The position numbers and the translations under genes were made by a program. Positions 17,121-25,703 of a stretch of 64,000 nucleotides of DNA are shown piece after piece. The first letter of the stretch is position 1, and each line of letters begins with the position of its first letter. Where the stretch lies: the NCBI RefSeq assembly GCF_000295955.2, contig NZ_ALXE01000017.1, positions 124,001 to 188,000 of the forward strand. The letters are read 5' to 3'. The notes under the pieces were generated by a model. The model was not told where the DNA came from. It did no database searches and saw only the letters and a program-made list of their open reading frames with translations. Origin of the DNA: Pantoea sp. A4. Lineage in GTDB: Bacteria; Pseudomonadota; Gammaproteobacteria; Enterobacterales; Enterobacteriaceae.

Positions 17121-18149
17121 ATGAACTTTGAACTGTTTAATCCTCAGACAGCGGCACCAGATACAGAAAAAGCGTTTACGTTATTTCCACAGCTGAAAAA
17201 ATTTTATGCAAAGCTAGGAAAAACCCCTTTGATACCTGTTCCCAGCCCCAAAGGCGGGGCAACCATCTTAGCCAAGTATGAGTTTCAAAATCCTTTTGGC
17301 TCAGTAAAAGATCGCACTGCTTTTGGCCTCTTTTGTGATGCCATCAATCAGCATGACTTTACGCAAGGTGAATTAAAACTGCTCGATTCATCGGGTGGAA
17401 ACATGGCAAAGGCACTGGCGAAACTGGGCAATATGTGTGGCATTGCTGTACAGGTTGTCATTCCTGACTCTTCTTCCGAACAGTTGATTGATACCCTAAA
17501 AAGTGACAATGCGCAGGTCACTTTAGTGGATCGTAACCAGTTTCTGCTCGGCGTTATTGCACGTAGCCAGCAAATTGCCCGTGATGACACCCGTTGGACG
17601 CTGCTGTCGCAACATCTGAACTTAGTGAACACAGCCGTGCATCAGTATCAGACCGGGGAAGAAATTCGTTATCAACTTAACGGCACACAGGCTGATGGCT
17701 GGGTCTCTGCCGTGGGAACCGGTGGAACACTTTCGGGCGTCTATGCTGCTCTGTTACGTGATAACAAACACCTTGTTGTCTGGGGAAGCACCCCGGCTGA
17801 GTTGCCTTACGGAACCCTTGATGCGCCTAACGGTCACGCAAAGTTCGCGGGTGCCGGTGGACTCGGGTTTGGCTTCCGCCAGCCTTTTATCGATCGTCTC
17901 ATGCCGCATAACCTGCCTTTTAACCCTGTCACGTATGCTGAAGCCTTGAGCGCGATGTTCGAGTTTTGGCAAATGACAGGGGTGAAAATCGGTGCGTCTT
18001 CCGCTGCTAACTGGAAAACTGCGTGGAAAATGGCAGAAACAATGGAACCGGGAAAGCAGATTGTTACGTTATTTGCTGACGCTGGCAGCGATGCAGAAAG
18101 AGAAAAAGGTCAAACCTGGTTTAAACAAACAGAAAGCATTGAGGCATAA
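17121..18149 (+). CDS. PLP-dependent cysteine-synthase-like beta-substitution enzyme
   Basis: 342 residues, fold type II PLP family (cysteine synthase, SbnA, CysM). The Schiff-base Lys is in NPFGSVKDRTAF, the phosphate loop is VGTGGTLSGV, and the substrate loop SSGGNMAKALAKL replaces the usual TSGNTG. ATG at 17121 has AAGGAG 6 bases upstream. Such enzymes form an aminoacrylate from O-acetyl- or O-phosphoserine and add a nucleophile. No cysteine-using NRPS is encoded here, so it may add a carbon nucleophile derived from the picolinyl-polyketide, making the amino-acid half of a pyridyl-pyrroline carboxylate. That reaction is inference; the fold is secure. Confidence 0.8.
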   Translation: MNFELFNPQTAAPDTEKAFTLFPQLKKFYAKLGKTPLIPVPSPKGGATILAKYEFQNPFGSVKDRTAFGLFCDAINQHDFTQGELKLLDSSGGNMAKALAKLGNMCGIAVQVVIPDSSSEQLIDTLKSDNAQVTLVDRNQFLLGVIARSQQIARDDTRWTLLSQHLNLVNTAVHQYQTGEEIRYQLNGTQADGWVSAVGTGGTLSGVYAALLRDNKHLVVWGSTPAELPYGTLDAPNGHAKFAGAGGLGFGFRQPFIDRLMPHNLPFNPVTYAEALSAMFEFWQMTGVKIGASSAANWKTAWKMAETMEPGKQIVTLFADAGSDAEREKGQTWFKQTESIEA

Positions 18150-18178
18150 CTTCACATCCTCCTCTTAAGGAAAATGAA

Positions 18179-18733
18179 ATGGAAATCATCCAAGGCAATA
18201 ATAATGTTTTGTCAGAGTTAATTTCGCTTACGAATTGGGTACGAGAAGAAATTGAAAAAGGAGCTGGAATTAATGACATTGAACGTGATCTTGCTGTAAA
18301 TCAGCAGTACGGAAATGTCACCATTGTTAATGTTACTGAAATGGCCAATATTCATTTTAATGCTAAAACCAAATCTGGCCCAACGGTGGGTGATGCGAAT
18401 TCACATGTCGATCAGTTTATCGATGAGAGTGGAAATCAAGTGGGCAGCATGACGGGGAGCGGTTGGAAAATCGCAGCACTGCCTGATAATAGCGTTGTAT
18501 CTTATTATCATGAAACGGCTGAAACTGCGGTAGGGCGTATTGAAACCTCGGGCATCTGGAATTCCAGCGCCATCTGGGCATCGCAGTGGCAATCCTTATT
18601 AGCCGTTGGGGTAAGTGGCGATGTTATGGGGAAGATCGGTATCCGTCAGCTTTTTCAGGAGATACCACGCGAAAAATACCGCACCCTGATTGTTCTGGTT
18701 CCGCTGAATCAAATTAAATCACTCCTTCAATAA
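18179..18733 (+). CDS. Uncharacterised protein of the metallophore operon
   Basis: 184 residues, not recognised. It has no signal peptide or membrane segment. The first 60 residues look helical (SLTNWVREEIEKGAGIND). The centre is Gly/Ser-rich beta structure (ESGNQVGSMTGSGWKI), and the carboxy part WASQWQSLLAVGVSG to LIVLVPLNQIKSLLQ is well ordered by pattern. It lies 29 bp after the PLP enzyme with an AAGGA site and before the NikD-like oxidase, so it is co-expressed with the pathway. A role in cyclisation, decarboxylation or protection is possible but nothing in the sequence shows it. Confidence 0.75.
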   Translation: MEIIQGNNNVLSELISLTNWVREEIEKGAGINDIERDLAVNQQYGNVTIVNVTEMANIHFNAKTKSGPTVGDANSHVDQFIDESGNQVGSMTGSGWKIAALPDNSVVSYYHETAETAVGRIETSGIWNSSAIWASQWQSLLAVGVSGDVMGKIGIRQLFQEIPREKYRTLIVLVPLNQIKSLLQ

Positions 18734-18774
18734 AACCTGGCGCTGTTTTTATTTAAAACTCATGTGGGGTAGGT

Positions 18775-19950
18775 ATGCACACGAATCAACAATGGGATCT
18801 CATTATTATTGGTGCAGGTCCGGTAGGATTATCAACAGCATGGAATTATGCGAAAAAAAATCCAGATAATAAGGTTTTAGTTCTGGATAAATATACTTTG
18901 CTTACGCAACTTGCAGGTACCAGTGGAGAGGAACGCCATTGGCGGTTGCAATATAGCGAACTTGATATTTTCCGCCTTACGCTGGAGGCGGACAAGCTGT
19001 GGCAGGATTTGGAGAAACAGGCCGATCGGAAGTTGATTCATCGCACCGGGAGCTTGTGGTTTGGTGATGCCGATGTCTGGACCAATGAAGGTCAGATCAC
19101 ACAGACCATGAAATCCATGGATGAAATGTCCTTGCCCTATGAACGCCTGAATATGGCAACGATTGAGCAGCGTTATGGTTTTACGCATTTCGACCCGAAC
19201 TATGAGGGTTTTCTGCAAAAAGATGGCGGTGTCATTGATGTAAAAGGCACCTTGTCTACTCTGTATTCCCTGGCCAATGACCTTAATGTGACCTTTCAGT
19301 TTGGTGAGAACGTCACCGCCATAGAGCCTGATTCAGAAGGGGTGAGTGTCTTTAGCGCGGAGCAGCGTTACCGTGCGCGTAAGGTGCTTATTGCCAGCGG
19401 ACCAGGAAGCAAAGCACTGGTCGCGCAACTGGATATTGACCTGGCGCTTTCAACTTATGAAATGGCCTGTATCAGCATGCTACGGAGTCAGCGCACCGGA
19501 GCTAACGATCCTTTCTGGTTTGCTTTCCAGCAGCCGGTAGAAACGGACAGTAACCTGTTCTACGGCTTCCCACCTAATCCGTGGTCTGTTAATGGCTTTG
19601 ACCGTCTTGGTACGGATTTTGAAGTGGATCCGATCACCGACAGCCACAAACCGGACTTTCGTGCTAATCCCCAACACGTCGATCGCGCAATAGAATTTGC
19701 CCGACGTCATATGCCGTTCTTAAACCCCGATCGTGAATGTTTCTCCAGCAGTTGTCTTGCTGTGTTGCCTGATAACCCCGAGCGACTGTTTTATCTCGAT
19801 ACCGCCAAAGGACGCTGCCACGGCGGCGAAAACGTGGTGATTTCAGCCGGAGGCTGGGCCTTTAAGTTTACACCTTTGCTGGGGCAAGTCTGCGCGGACT
19901 TATTAAATGATAAAACGCCGCGCTGGGATATCAGTGCTCTGCGTTTTTAA
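18775..19950 (+). CDS. NikD-like FAD oxidase, probable piperideine-2-carboxylate to picolinate
   Basis: 391 residues, monomeric sarcosine-oxidase fold. The FAD-binding motif is IIIGAGPVGLSTAW near residue 10. Blocks recalled as characteristic of NikD (nikkomycin pathway) are present: GTSGEERHWRLQYSELD, TGSLWFGDADVWTNEGQI, PFWFAFQQP, NLFYGFPPNPW and GGWAFKFTPLLG. NikD carries a covalent flavin and oxidises piperideine-2-carboxylate in two steps to picolinate. This is the strongest single clue to the product, since it names a pyridine-2-carboxylate unit that the AMP ligase can activate. Comparison is from memory and not a computed alignment. Confidence 0.82.
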   Translation: MHTNQQWDLIIIGAGPVGLSTAWNYAKKNPDNKVLVLDKYTLLTQLAGTSGEERHWRLQYSELDIFRLTLEADKLWQDLEKQADRKLIHRTGSLWFGDADVWTNEGQITQTMKSMDEMSLPYERLNMATIEQRYGFTHFDPNYEGFLQKDGGVIDVKGTLSTLYSLANDLNVTFQFGENVTAIEPDSEGVSVFSAEQRYRARKVLIASGPGSKALVAQLDIDLALSTYEMACISMLRSQRTGANDPFWFAFQQPVETDSNLFYGFPPNPWSVNGFDRLGTDFEVDPITDSHKPDFRANPQHVDRAIEFARRHMPFLNPDRECFSSSCLAVLPDNPERLFYLDTAKGRCHGGENVVISAGGWAFKFTPLLGQVCADLLNDKTPRWDISALRF

Positions 19951-19965
19951 GTCGGGGGATCGATT

Positions 19966-22863
19966 ATGCAACGGCAAATGAGTGCAAATCATCAGATAGC
20001 CCTGGTGGGGATGGCATGTCGCTTTCCGGGCGCGCAGGACATTGATACCTACTGGCACAACCTGATTAACGGCGTTGAATCTCTCGCGTCCCTGGATAAA
20101 CGCCCTGAGGAGGCTGGCTACATTCCGGTTGCTGCACCGCTTGCGCAGGATATCGCGCGTTTCGATGCCGGATTCTTTGGCTTAAGTGCCCGGGATGCTG
20201 CCTTAATGGATCCGCAGCAACGACTCTTTCTTGAGTGTGCCTGGCATGCACTGGAGAGCGCAGGCATTACTCCTGGTAAGCTTACTGATACTGCTTTATT
20301 TGCCGGATGCAGCAGTTCGGAGTATCTGCGCCAGTGTGCTAGTGAGGCACGCTTTCGCGATTTGGCCCCCTCTGCGTTTGAACAGCAGATCACCAACGAT
20401 AAAGATTATTTGAGTAGCCGGATAGCCTGGCACCTGGGGCTGGAAGGCCAAGCGGTCAATGTTCAGGCTGCGTGCGCCACATCGCTGGTGGCGGTGGCGG
20501 AAGCAGTATATGCCCTTCGTAGTGGTCGTTGCCGTCTGGCATTGGCTGGCGCATGCACTTTGCGCTTTCCCCAGGATAGAGGTTATGTGAGCCAGCAGGG
20601 TATGGTCTTCTCAACAGATGGACACTGTAGGCCATTCTCAGCGGAAGCCAGCGGGACGGTGTTTGGCAGTGGGGTTGGTGTGGTTGTCATGAAACGCCTG
20701 GAAGACGCTCTCGCTGAGGGTGATGAAGTGATTGCCGTCATAGAGGGGGTTGCCGTCAATAACGACGGCGCTGACAAGGTCAGTTTTACCACCACCAGCC
20801 TCTCTGGACAACAGCGGCTTCTGCGGGAAGCCCTGACAGATGCGGCTATGAAGCCGACATCATTACGGGCCATTGAAACCCATGGCACGGGAACCCTCGC
20901 GGGTGATCCTATCGAGTTTTCCGCCCTCGAAAGCGTGTTTCGGGAGTACACCGATAAAACACAGTTTTGTACTTTAGGGGCAGTCAAAGCCAATGTGGGC
21001 CATCTTGAGACCGCAGCCGGCATGGCGGGATTTATCAAGGCGGCTTTGCAAATCAAATATGGCTGGTTAACGCCACAAATTAACGTTGAAACACTCAATC
21101 CAACGGTGGGATGGCAGGGCAGCCCGTTTGAAATCATCAAAACGGCGGAGCCCTGGCCGGAGGAGGATGCACGCCGTGCGATTGGCGTGAGTGCATTTGG
21201 TATTGGGGGAACAAATGCACATGTCATTCTTTCCCGGCCAGCCAAAGGTGAGAACGCTAAAACTGCTGCAACTCAGCACTCACTGTTCAGCCGGGTGATT
21301 CCTGTTTCTGCGCGCTCTGAATCAGCGTTATACCGACTGTTAGGGCACTACAAAAAAATGCCAGTTGGTCACAGGGGCGATTCTCTGGCGTGGAGTGCCC
21401 AAACAGGGAGGATGCCGATGCGCTATCGCTGTACGTTGACACCAGGGAGTGATGGAACCCTGGAAATACATGACACGATCACCGATATCGGCCGGGGTCG
21501 ACTGAATGTGGTCTTCCAGTTTCCAGGACAGGGTAGCCAGTTCATTGGGATGGCCAGAGAGCTCATGAATGATGACCCTGTATTTAATCAGCTGTTGCAG
21601 CACAAGATTGCGGCTCTGCGTGAGCACGTGCAACTCGATATTACAGCAATGTTTGATTCAGCCGGTGATGCAGATTTACTTAATAATACGGCGCTGACGC
21701 AACCAACGCTGGTGGCAGTGGAAATTGCGTTGGCTGAGCTGCTGATGCACTACGGTGTCATCCCCGACACGGTCATTGGGCATAGTGTCGGGGAGATTGC
21801 CGCAGCCTGGGCGGCGGGTGCATTTGATAGCGAACAGGCTGTGATTTTCGCGGCGAGGCGCGGTGCCTTAATGGCCGGGTTAGAGAGTGGCAGAATGCTG
21901 GCGGTCGAGCTGAGTGAAGCCGAGTGCCAGTGTTGGCTGAGTGGTGACGTCGCACTTGCTGCCGTTAACAGTGACAATAGCTGTGTATTGTCTGGTAGTC
22001 ATACAGCAATCGCTGACTGTGAACAACGTATTCGCCGAGCCGGCATTCGTTGTAAAGGATTACCGGTCTCTCATGCATTTCACTCGTCGATGATGGAGCC
22101 TGTTCTCGCGAGCCTGCGGGATTGTGTTCCGGAGATTATCTCCTCGGATCGTGTTCAGCCTGTGCGCTTTATCTCTGCACTGCGTGCGCAGGAAATCTCA
22201 GATCTGCACCAACTTGATGCTGACTATTGGTCAAAGCATGCACGTAATGCCGTGCGTTATCACCAGGCGCTGCAACAGGTTCCGGAAAGGGGGAAAACAC
22301 TGTTTATTGAGGTTGGCCCCGGATCAACCCTGACCTCACTGGTCACTCAGCTGCGCCAAAGCCATGCAAAAACGACAACCGTGCGTACCTTGCGTCGGCG
22401 TGATGATGTGCAAAGTGAAGGGGCGCTGTGGGTGCAGGCATTACAAAAGATCTGGCGCGCAGGCGTGGATATTCTCTGGGCGCGTCTCTGGGACCAGCCA
22501 GGACAACGTATCGCACTCCCGCTCTATCCGTTCGACCCGGAATACTGGTGGATGGGCGATCGTATCTTGCCCAAGCCCTCCAGCACCAAAACTGAGCCCC
22601 CCTCGACATCCAAACTGGGCCCTCTAGCGGTCCGTATAAATCAGATCTGGCTGGACATCACGGGTGCCGCCGCGCTCTCCATGCATCAGGATTTTTATGA
22701 TGCAGGCGGCCACTCGCTGATGGCCTTACGCCTGTTGGCTGTACTGGAAAAGCAATTTGGCGTTGCCGTCAGTATGACCGATTTTTTACAGCAGCCGACC
22801 CCATCAGGGATTCAGCGTTGTCTGCAAAATGCTGGCGTTGTTGAGCAAAATCTCACTCATTAA
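19966..22863 (+). CDS. Single-module type I polyketide synthase, KS-AT-ACP
   Basis: 965 residues. The ketosynthase (about 8-430) has the active Cys in VQAACATSLVAV and the histidines in ETHGTGTLAGDP and KANVGHLETAAG. The acyltransferase (about 515-830) has FQFPGQGSQFIG, nucleophile motif GHSVGEIAAAW and the HAFHS motif, which predicts malonyl-CoA. A carboxy-terminal ACP (about 885-955) has its phosphopantetheine Ser in DAGGHSLMAL. There is no ketoreductase, dehydratase or thioesterase, so one condensation should leave an unreduced beta-keto acyl chain. With a picolinyl starter this gives picolinyl-acetyl-ACP. Confidence 0.92.
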   Translation: MQRQMSANHQIALVGMACRFPGAQDIDTYWHNLINGVESLASLDKRPEEAGYIPVAAPLAQDIARFDAGFFGLSARDAALMDPQQRLFLECAWHALESAGITPGKLTDTALFAGCSSSEYLRQCASEARFRDLAPSAFEQQITNDKDYLSSRIAWHLGLEGQAVNVQAACATSLVAVAEAVYALRSGRCRLALAGACTLRFPQDRGYVSQQGMVFSTDGHCRPFSAEASGTVFGSGVGVVVMKRLEDALAEGDEVIAVIEGVAVNNDGADKVSFTTTSLSGQQRLLREALTDAAMKPTSLRAIETHGTGTLAGDPIEFSALESVFREYTDKTQFCTLGAVKANVGHLETAAGMAGFIKAALQIKYGWLTPQINVETLNPTVGWQGSPFEIIKTAEPWPEEDARRAIGVSAFGIGGTNAHVILSRPAKGENAKTAATQHSLFSRVIPVSARSESALYRLLGHYKKMPVGHRGDSLAWSAQTGRMPMRYRCTLTPGSDGTLEIHDTITDIGRGRLNVVFQFPGQGSQFIGMARELMNDDPVFNQLLQHKIAALREHVQLDITAMFDSAGDADLLNNTALTQPTLVAVEIALAELLMHYGVIPDTVIGHSVGEIAAAWAAGAFDSEQAVIFAARRGALMAGLESGRMLAVELSEAECQCWLSGDVALAAVNSDNSCVLSGSHTAIADCEQRIRRAGIRCKGLPVSHAFHSSMMEPVLASLRDCVPEIISSDRVQPVRFISALRAQEISDLHQLDADYWSKHARNAVRYHQALQQVPERGKTLFIEVGPGSTLTSLVTQLRQSHAKTTTVRTLRRRDDVQSEGALWVQALQKIWRAGVDILWARLWDQPGQRIALPLYPFDPEYWWMGDRILPKPSSTKTEPPSTSKLGPLAVRINQIWLDITGAAALSMHQDFYDAGGHSLMALRLLAVLEKQFGVAVSMTDFLQQPTPSGIQRCLQNAGVVEQNLTH

Positions 22864-22877
22864 CAGGATGAAAGATC

Positions 22878-23912
22878 ATGGCAGGAAATAACGTAGCAGT
22901 GAATGATAAGCAATATATTGTCGAGACCGTGCAGTTTGATCGCCAGACGTCGTTTACTTTGGCTTGCTCTCCACAAATGAAGCTTTTACCTGCCAATGGC
23001 GGCATTCGCTGGCGGCAATATAGTTCGCGCCAGCAGCAGGAAGCGGAAGCTGTGATGCTGGCGCAGCGCATGTCACTGAAGCACGGTTTGTACAACACGG
23101 GGTTCAGCGGCGGTAAGATAGTGGTGAATAGTCCACTGATGCCGTCACAACAACCTGAGGTTATCGCTGCCATCGGAGAGTTACTCAATCGCTACAATGG
23201 CACGATGTATACGGGTTGCGATATCAACACCAGTAATGCCGATATGGATAATCTGCGTCAGCACACCCCCTGGATCCTGAATGCTATGGATAGCCCGCAA
23301 GTTGATACCTCCATTGCAACCGGTTTCGGCGTCTGGAGTTCCATTCGCAAAATCATTGCGCTTCGCCTGCAACATGAGGCACAAGTGGTTATCGCGATTC
23401 ATGGGATGGGCAAAGTGGGTGCAGAAGTCGCCCGGCAGTGCATGGCATATGGTTGTACGGTGGTGGGGTATGATATCAATCCCAATGCAAAATACCCGCA
23501 TGGTGTTACCCGCGTGAGCGAGCAGCAACTGTTTGCTATGCCGAGTCATATCCTGTGTATCGCTTCGCTTTCAGGCATTCTTAACACTGAGAATGTTTCC
23601 CGGATAAATACCCAGTGGGTAGTGAGCAGTGCGAATTCACCTTTTAATAGCCTGAATGCCGAAAAACTGCTCGCGGCCAGGGATATTCACTATCTCCCTG
23701 ATTATGTGAGTAATGCAGGTGCGGTCATCTGTGACAGCGTCGAGATGGCCTTCACTGAGCGCTATAACCAAATGAGCCAGGATCAGGTTAATGCCTACGT
23801 GCATTCGGTGATTGGAGCCAAAACAGAAGAGCTGCTTAATCGTTCTCAACTGCTGAATTGTGATGTGAGTTCACTGCTCCACCCCCTGTCTTCAGTGCTG
23901 ACCGCAGCCTGA
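22878..23912 (+). CDS. Glu/Leu/Phe/Val dehydrogenase-family amino-acid dehydrogenase
   Basis: 344 residues. The conserved block MSLKHGLYNTGFSGGKIVV corresponds to the MTxKxA..LpxGGGK motif of leucine dehydrogenases, with the catalytic Lys and the Gly-rich loop. NAD-binding is at VVIAIHGMGKVGAEVARQC. Family members oxidatively deaminate a 2-amino acid. In this operon, action on lysine would yield 6-amino-2-oxohexanoate, which cyclises to piperideine-2-carboxylate, the NikD substrate; nikkomycin uses an aminotransferase for that step. Substrate assignment is inferred from context. Confidence 0.75.
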   Translation: MAGNNVAVNDKQYIVETVQFDRQTSFTLACSPQMKLLPANGGIRWRQYSSRQQQEAEAVMLAQRMSLKHGLYNTGFSGGKIVVNSPLMPSQQPEVIAAIGELLNRYNGTMYTGCDINTSNADMDNLRQHTPWILNAMDSPQVDTSIATGFGVWSSIRKIIALRLQHEAQVVIAIHGMGKVGAEVARQCMAYGCTVVGYDINPNAKYPHGVTRVSEQQLFAMPSHILCIASLSGILNTENVSRINTQWVVSSANSPFNSLNAEKLLAARDIHYLPDYVSNAGAVICDSVEMAFTERYNQMSQDQVNAYVHSVIGAKTEELLNRSQLLNCDVSSLLHPLSSVLTAA

Positions 23913-23921
23913 TATTCCTCT

Positions 23922-23948
23922 GGGCTGCCTGTGCAGCCCTTGTTCTTC
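23922..23948 (+). terminator. Hairpin with T-rich tail between dehydrogenase and SUMF1-type gene
   Basis: GGGCTGC (23922-23928), loop CTGT, GCAGCCC (23933-23939), followed by TTGTTCTT. It may lower expression of the next gene relative to the operon. Confidence 0.5.
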
Positions 23949-23962
23949 AATAAGTTACTATT

Positions 23963-25063
23963 ATGCTGACTATCATTAATAAAGATGCGCTTAGAGCAAA
24001 AGTTGAGGCTGAATCAGGCGGGCAGCGAACTGTGCTGTATACCCGCAGCGGCCAGCCTAGCTATATGTTTGTGATCCCTGCTTTTTCGATGGAGGCTGTG
24101 GCTACAGGATTGGGAACACAACGGCATCCTGCCTTCACGGTAAAAGAGAAAGCAATCGCGGAGTTTTTTTACGGTTGCTATCCAGGCAGTATGCATAATG
24201 GCGAGTTACTTAGCCTTCCGCATCAGCGGCCCGCTAGCCAAGGTAGCCTGGCCGCCTTTCAGCAATCGGTTAAAAAAAATGGTCGAGGCTGGCACCTGAG
24301 CACCAATGCTGAATGGTGCGCGCTGATGTTTCTTTGCCGTTATTCTGGTTATGCGGAAGTCGGCAACACAGATTATGGCTGCTCCCATGCCGTGCCTGCC
24401 CAAAAGGGCATGCGTATTTCTGGCAACACCGGAGAGAACAGCGGCAACCCCGTTACGCTGACGGCTTCCGGTCCTGTTGAATGGCATCATGATGGCACAT
24501 CATCAGGGATTAGCGATCTCTGCGGTAATCTGTGGGAGTGGCAAACCGGTGCTCGTCTGCACAATGGTGAAATTCAGATTATAAAAGATAATGATGCAGC
24601 AACGGATTTAGCACATGCCGAGTGGTGGGCGATTGACATGGAGAGTGGCGCGCTACTGCCGCCCGGCAGCCCCGCAACGGCTAAGTATGATTCCCCGGCT
24701 GCACTGTGTCTGGGTAACGCGGGTACGCCAGTATTAAGCCAGGATATCATTAATTTTAATGGGGAATGGGGTGATAACCGGAATACTTCCGGGCTTTTGG
24801 ATGGGCCGTTCAACGACATCGTTTCTGCTCCAGGAAAGTCGGTTGCTACCCTGCTGCAAATTCTTGGCTTTTTCCCCTGGCACCAGGAGCCCGATGGGGA
24901 TCAGGCTTACTTACGAAATTATGGCCAGCGAGCACTCTTGCGAGGAGGGGCGTGGTACTCCGGGAATGTTGCCGGAATGCGCACGTTGTGCCTGAGTCAT
25001 GGCAGCAACCATGCGAGCGAAACCGTAGGCGCTCGGCCTGTTTGGTATTCGCCAGTGGGTTAA
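23963..25063 (+). CDS. SUMF1/FGE-fold protein lacking the catalytic cysteines
   Basis: 366 residues with the formylglycine-generating-enzyme (C-type-lectin-like) fold. WHLSTNAEWCALMFLCRY, GISDLCGNLWEWQTGARL and the end block RGGAWYSGNVAGMRT then ETVGARPVW match the family order. The canonical FGE active site near the carboxy end (Gly-Phe-Arg-Cys) is here VGARPVW without Cys, so sulfatase activation is unlikely. Relatives such as PvdO and EgtB show that the fold is used in pigment and sulfur chemistry. Its position at the end of the metallophore operon suggests a maturation role. A hairpin precedes it. Confidence 0.72.
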   Translation: MLTIINKDALRAKVEAESGGQRTVLYTRSGQPSYMFVIPAFSMEAVATGLGTQRHPAFTVKEKAIAEFFYGCYPGSMHNGELLSLPHQRPASQGSLAAFQQSVKKNGRGWHLSTNAEWCALMFLCRYSGYAEVGNTDYGCSHAVPAQKGMRISGNTGENSGNPVTLTASGPVEWHHDGTSSGISDLCGNLWEWQTGARLHNGEIQIIKDNDAATDLAHAEWWAIDMESGALLPPGSPATAKYDSPAALCLGNAGTPVLSQDIINFNGEWGDNRNTSGLLDGPFNDIVSAPGKSVATLLQILGFFPWHQEPDGDQAYLRNYGQRALLRGGAWYSGNVAGMRTLCLSHGSNHASETVGARPVWYSPVG

Positions 25064-25151
25064 CAAACTTGAATTTAGTAATTGTCTGCGTTTACACTCC
25101 CCGGCCACAAAAAAGATACACCTGTATAAATTTACACCCCATGAGGTAAAA

Positions 25152-25547
25152 ATGAGCGACAAACTGAAAACTCTGAACAATATCCGTACTATTCGTGCTC
25201 AGGCGCGTGCCTTCGCGCTGCCAGAGTTAGAAGAGATGCTGGAAAAGTTCAGCGTCGTTGTTTCAGAACGTCGTGAAGCAGAATCTGCCAATATCAGTGC
25301 AATTCGTGAGCGTAATGAACAAATCGAAACATACCGCATCCTGCTGTTGCAGGACGGTATTGCTCCAGAGGAGCTGGTGACCACTGTGTCGGTGAAGCCG
25401 GTGAAGGCACGCAAAGCACGTCCCGCTAAATACCAATTTGTGAACGAGCAAGGTGAACTTCGCACGTGGACAGGCCAAGGCCGCACGCCAGGTCACCTTC
25501 AGACACAACTCAACGCAGGGAAATCTCTGGCCGATTTTCTGATCTGA
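25152..25547 (+). CDS. H-NS-family nucleoid protein
   Basis: 131 residues. The amino-terminal oligomerisation coil (LKTLNNIRTIRAQAR, then LEEMLEKFSVVVSERRE) and the carboxy-terminal DNA-binding core with TWTGQGRTP are unmistakable H-NS features. The linker (VKPVKARKARPAK) and middle helix differ enough from the E. coli protein to suggest a second, accessory-type copy. H-NS proteins bind AT-rich DNA and silence acquired genes; its presence beside a biosynthetic cluster may reflect local silencing. It has its own promoter region (25064-25151). Confidence 0.92.
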   Translation: MSDKLKTLNNIRTIRAQARAFALPELEEMLEKFSVVVSERREAESANISAIRERNEQIETYRILLLQDGIAPEELVTTVSVKPVKARKARPAKYQFVNEQGELRTWTGQGRTPGHLQTQLNAGKSLADFLI

Positions 25548-25564
25548 TCGGATACCACAATTAA

Positions 25565-25584
25565 AAACCGTCTTTTGGCGGTTT
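25565..25584. terminator. Hairpin after the H-NS gene
   Basis: AAACCG (25565-25570) pairs with CGGTTT (25579-25584); the stem can extend inward to a TTTT loop. It lies 18 bp past the H-NS-type stop codon. Confidence 0.45.
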
Positions 25585-25703
25585 CAAATCGCTAACAAAG
25601 TTCTGGCTGCAAGGCCGGAACTTTGATCTTATAAGGTCAGTGCAATCTGAAATAATACTGGCCGGAGAAGCGATTAATCCCACCCTGATCGATAACAGCC
25701 GGT

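Noticed and set aside
17121..18149. PLP enzyme read as a housekeeping cysteine synthase
   Set aside because: The altered substrate loop and its place inside the biosynthetic operon argue against a primary-metabolism role.
14740..22863. Cluster read as a yersiniabactin/pyochelin-type thiazoline siderophore
   Set aside because: There is no salicylate synthase and no cyclisation-domain NRPS, and the NikD-like oxidase indicates picolinate instead.
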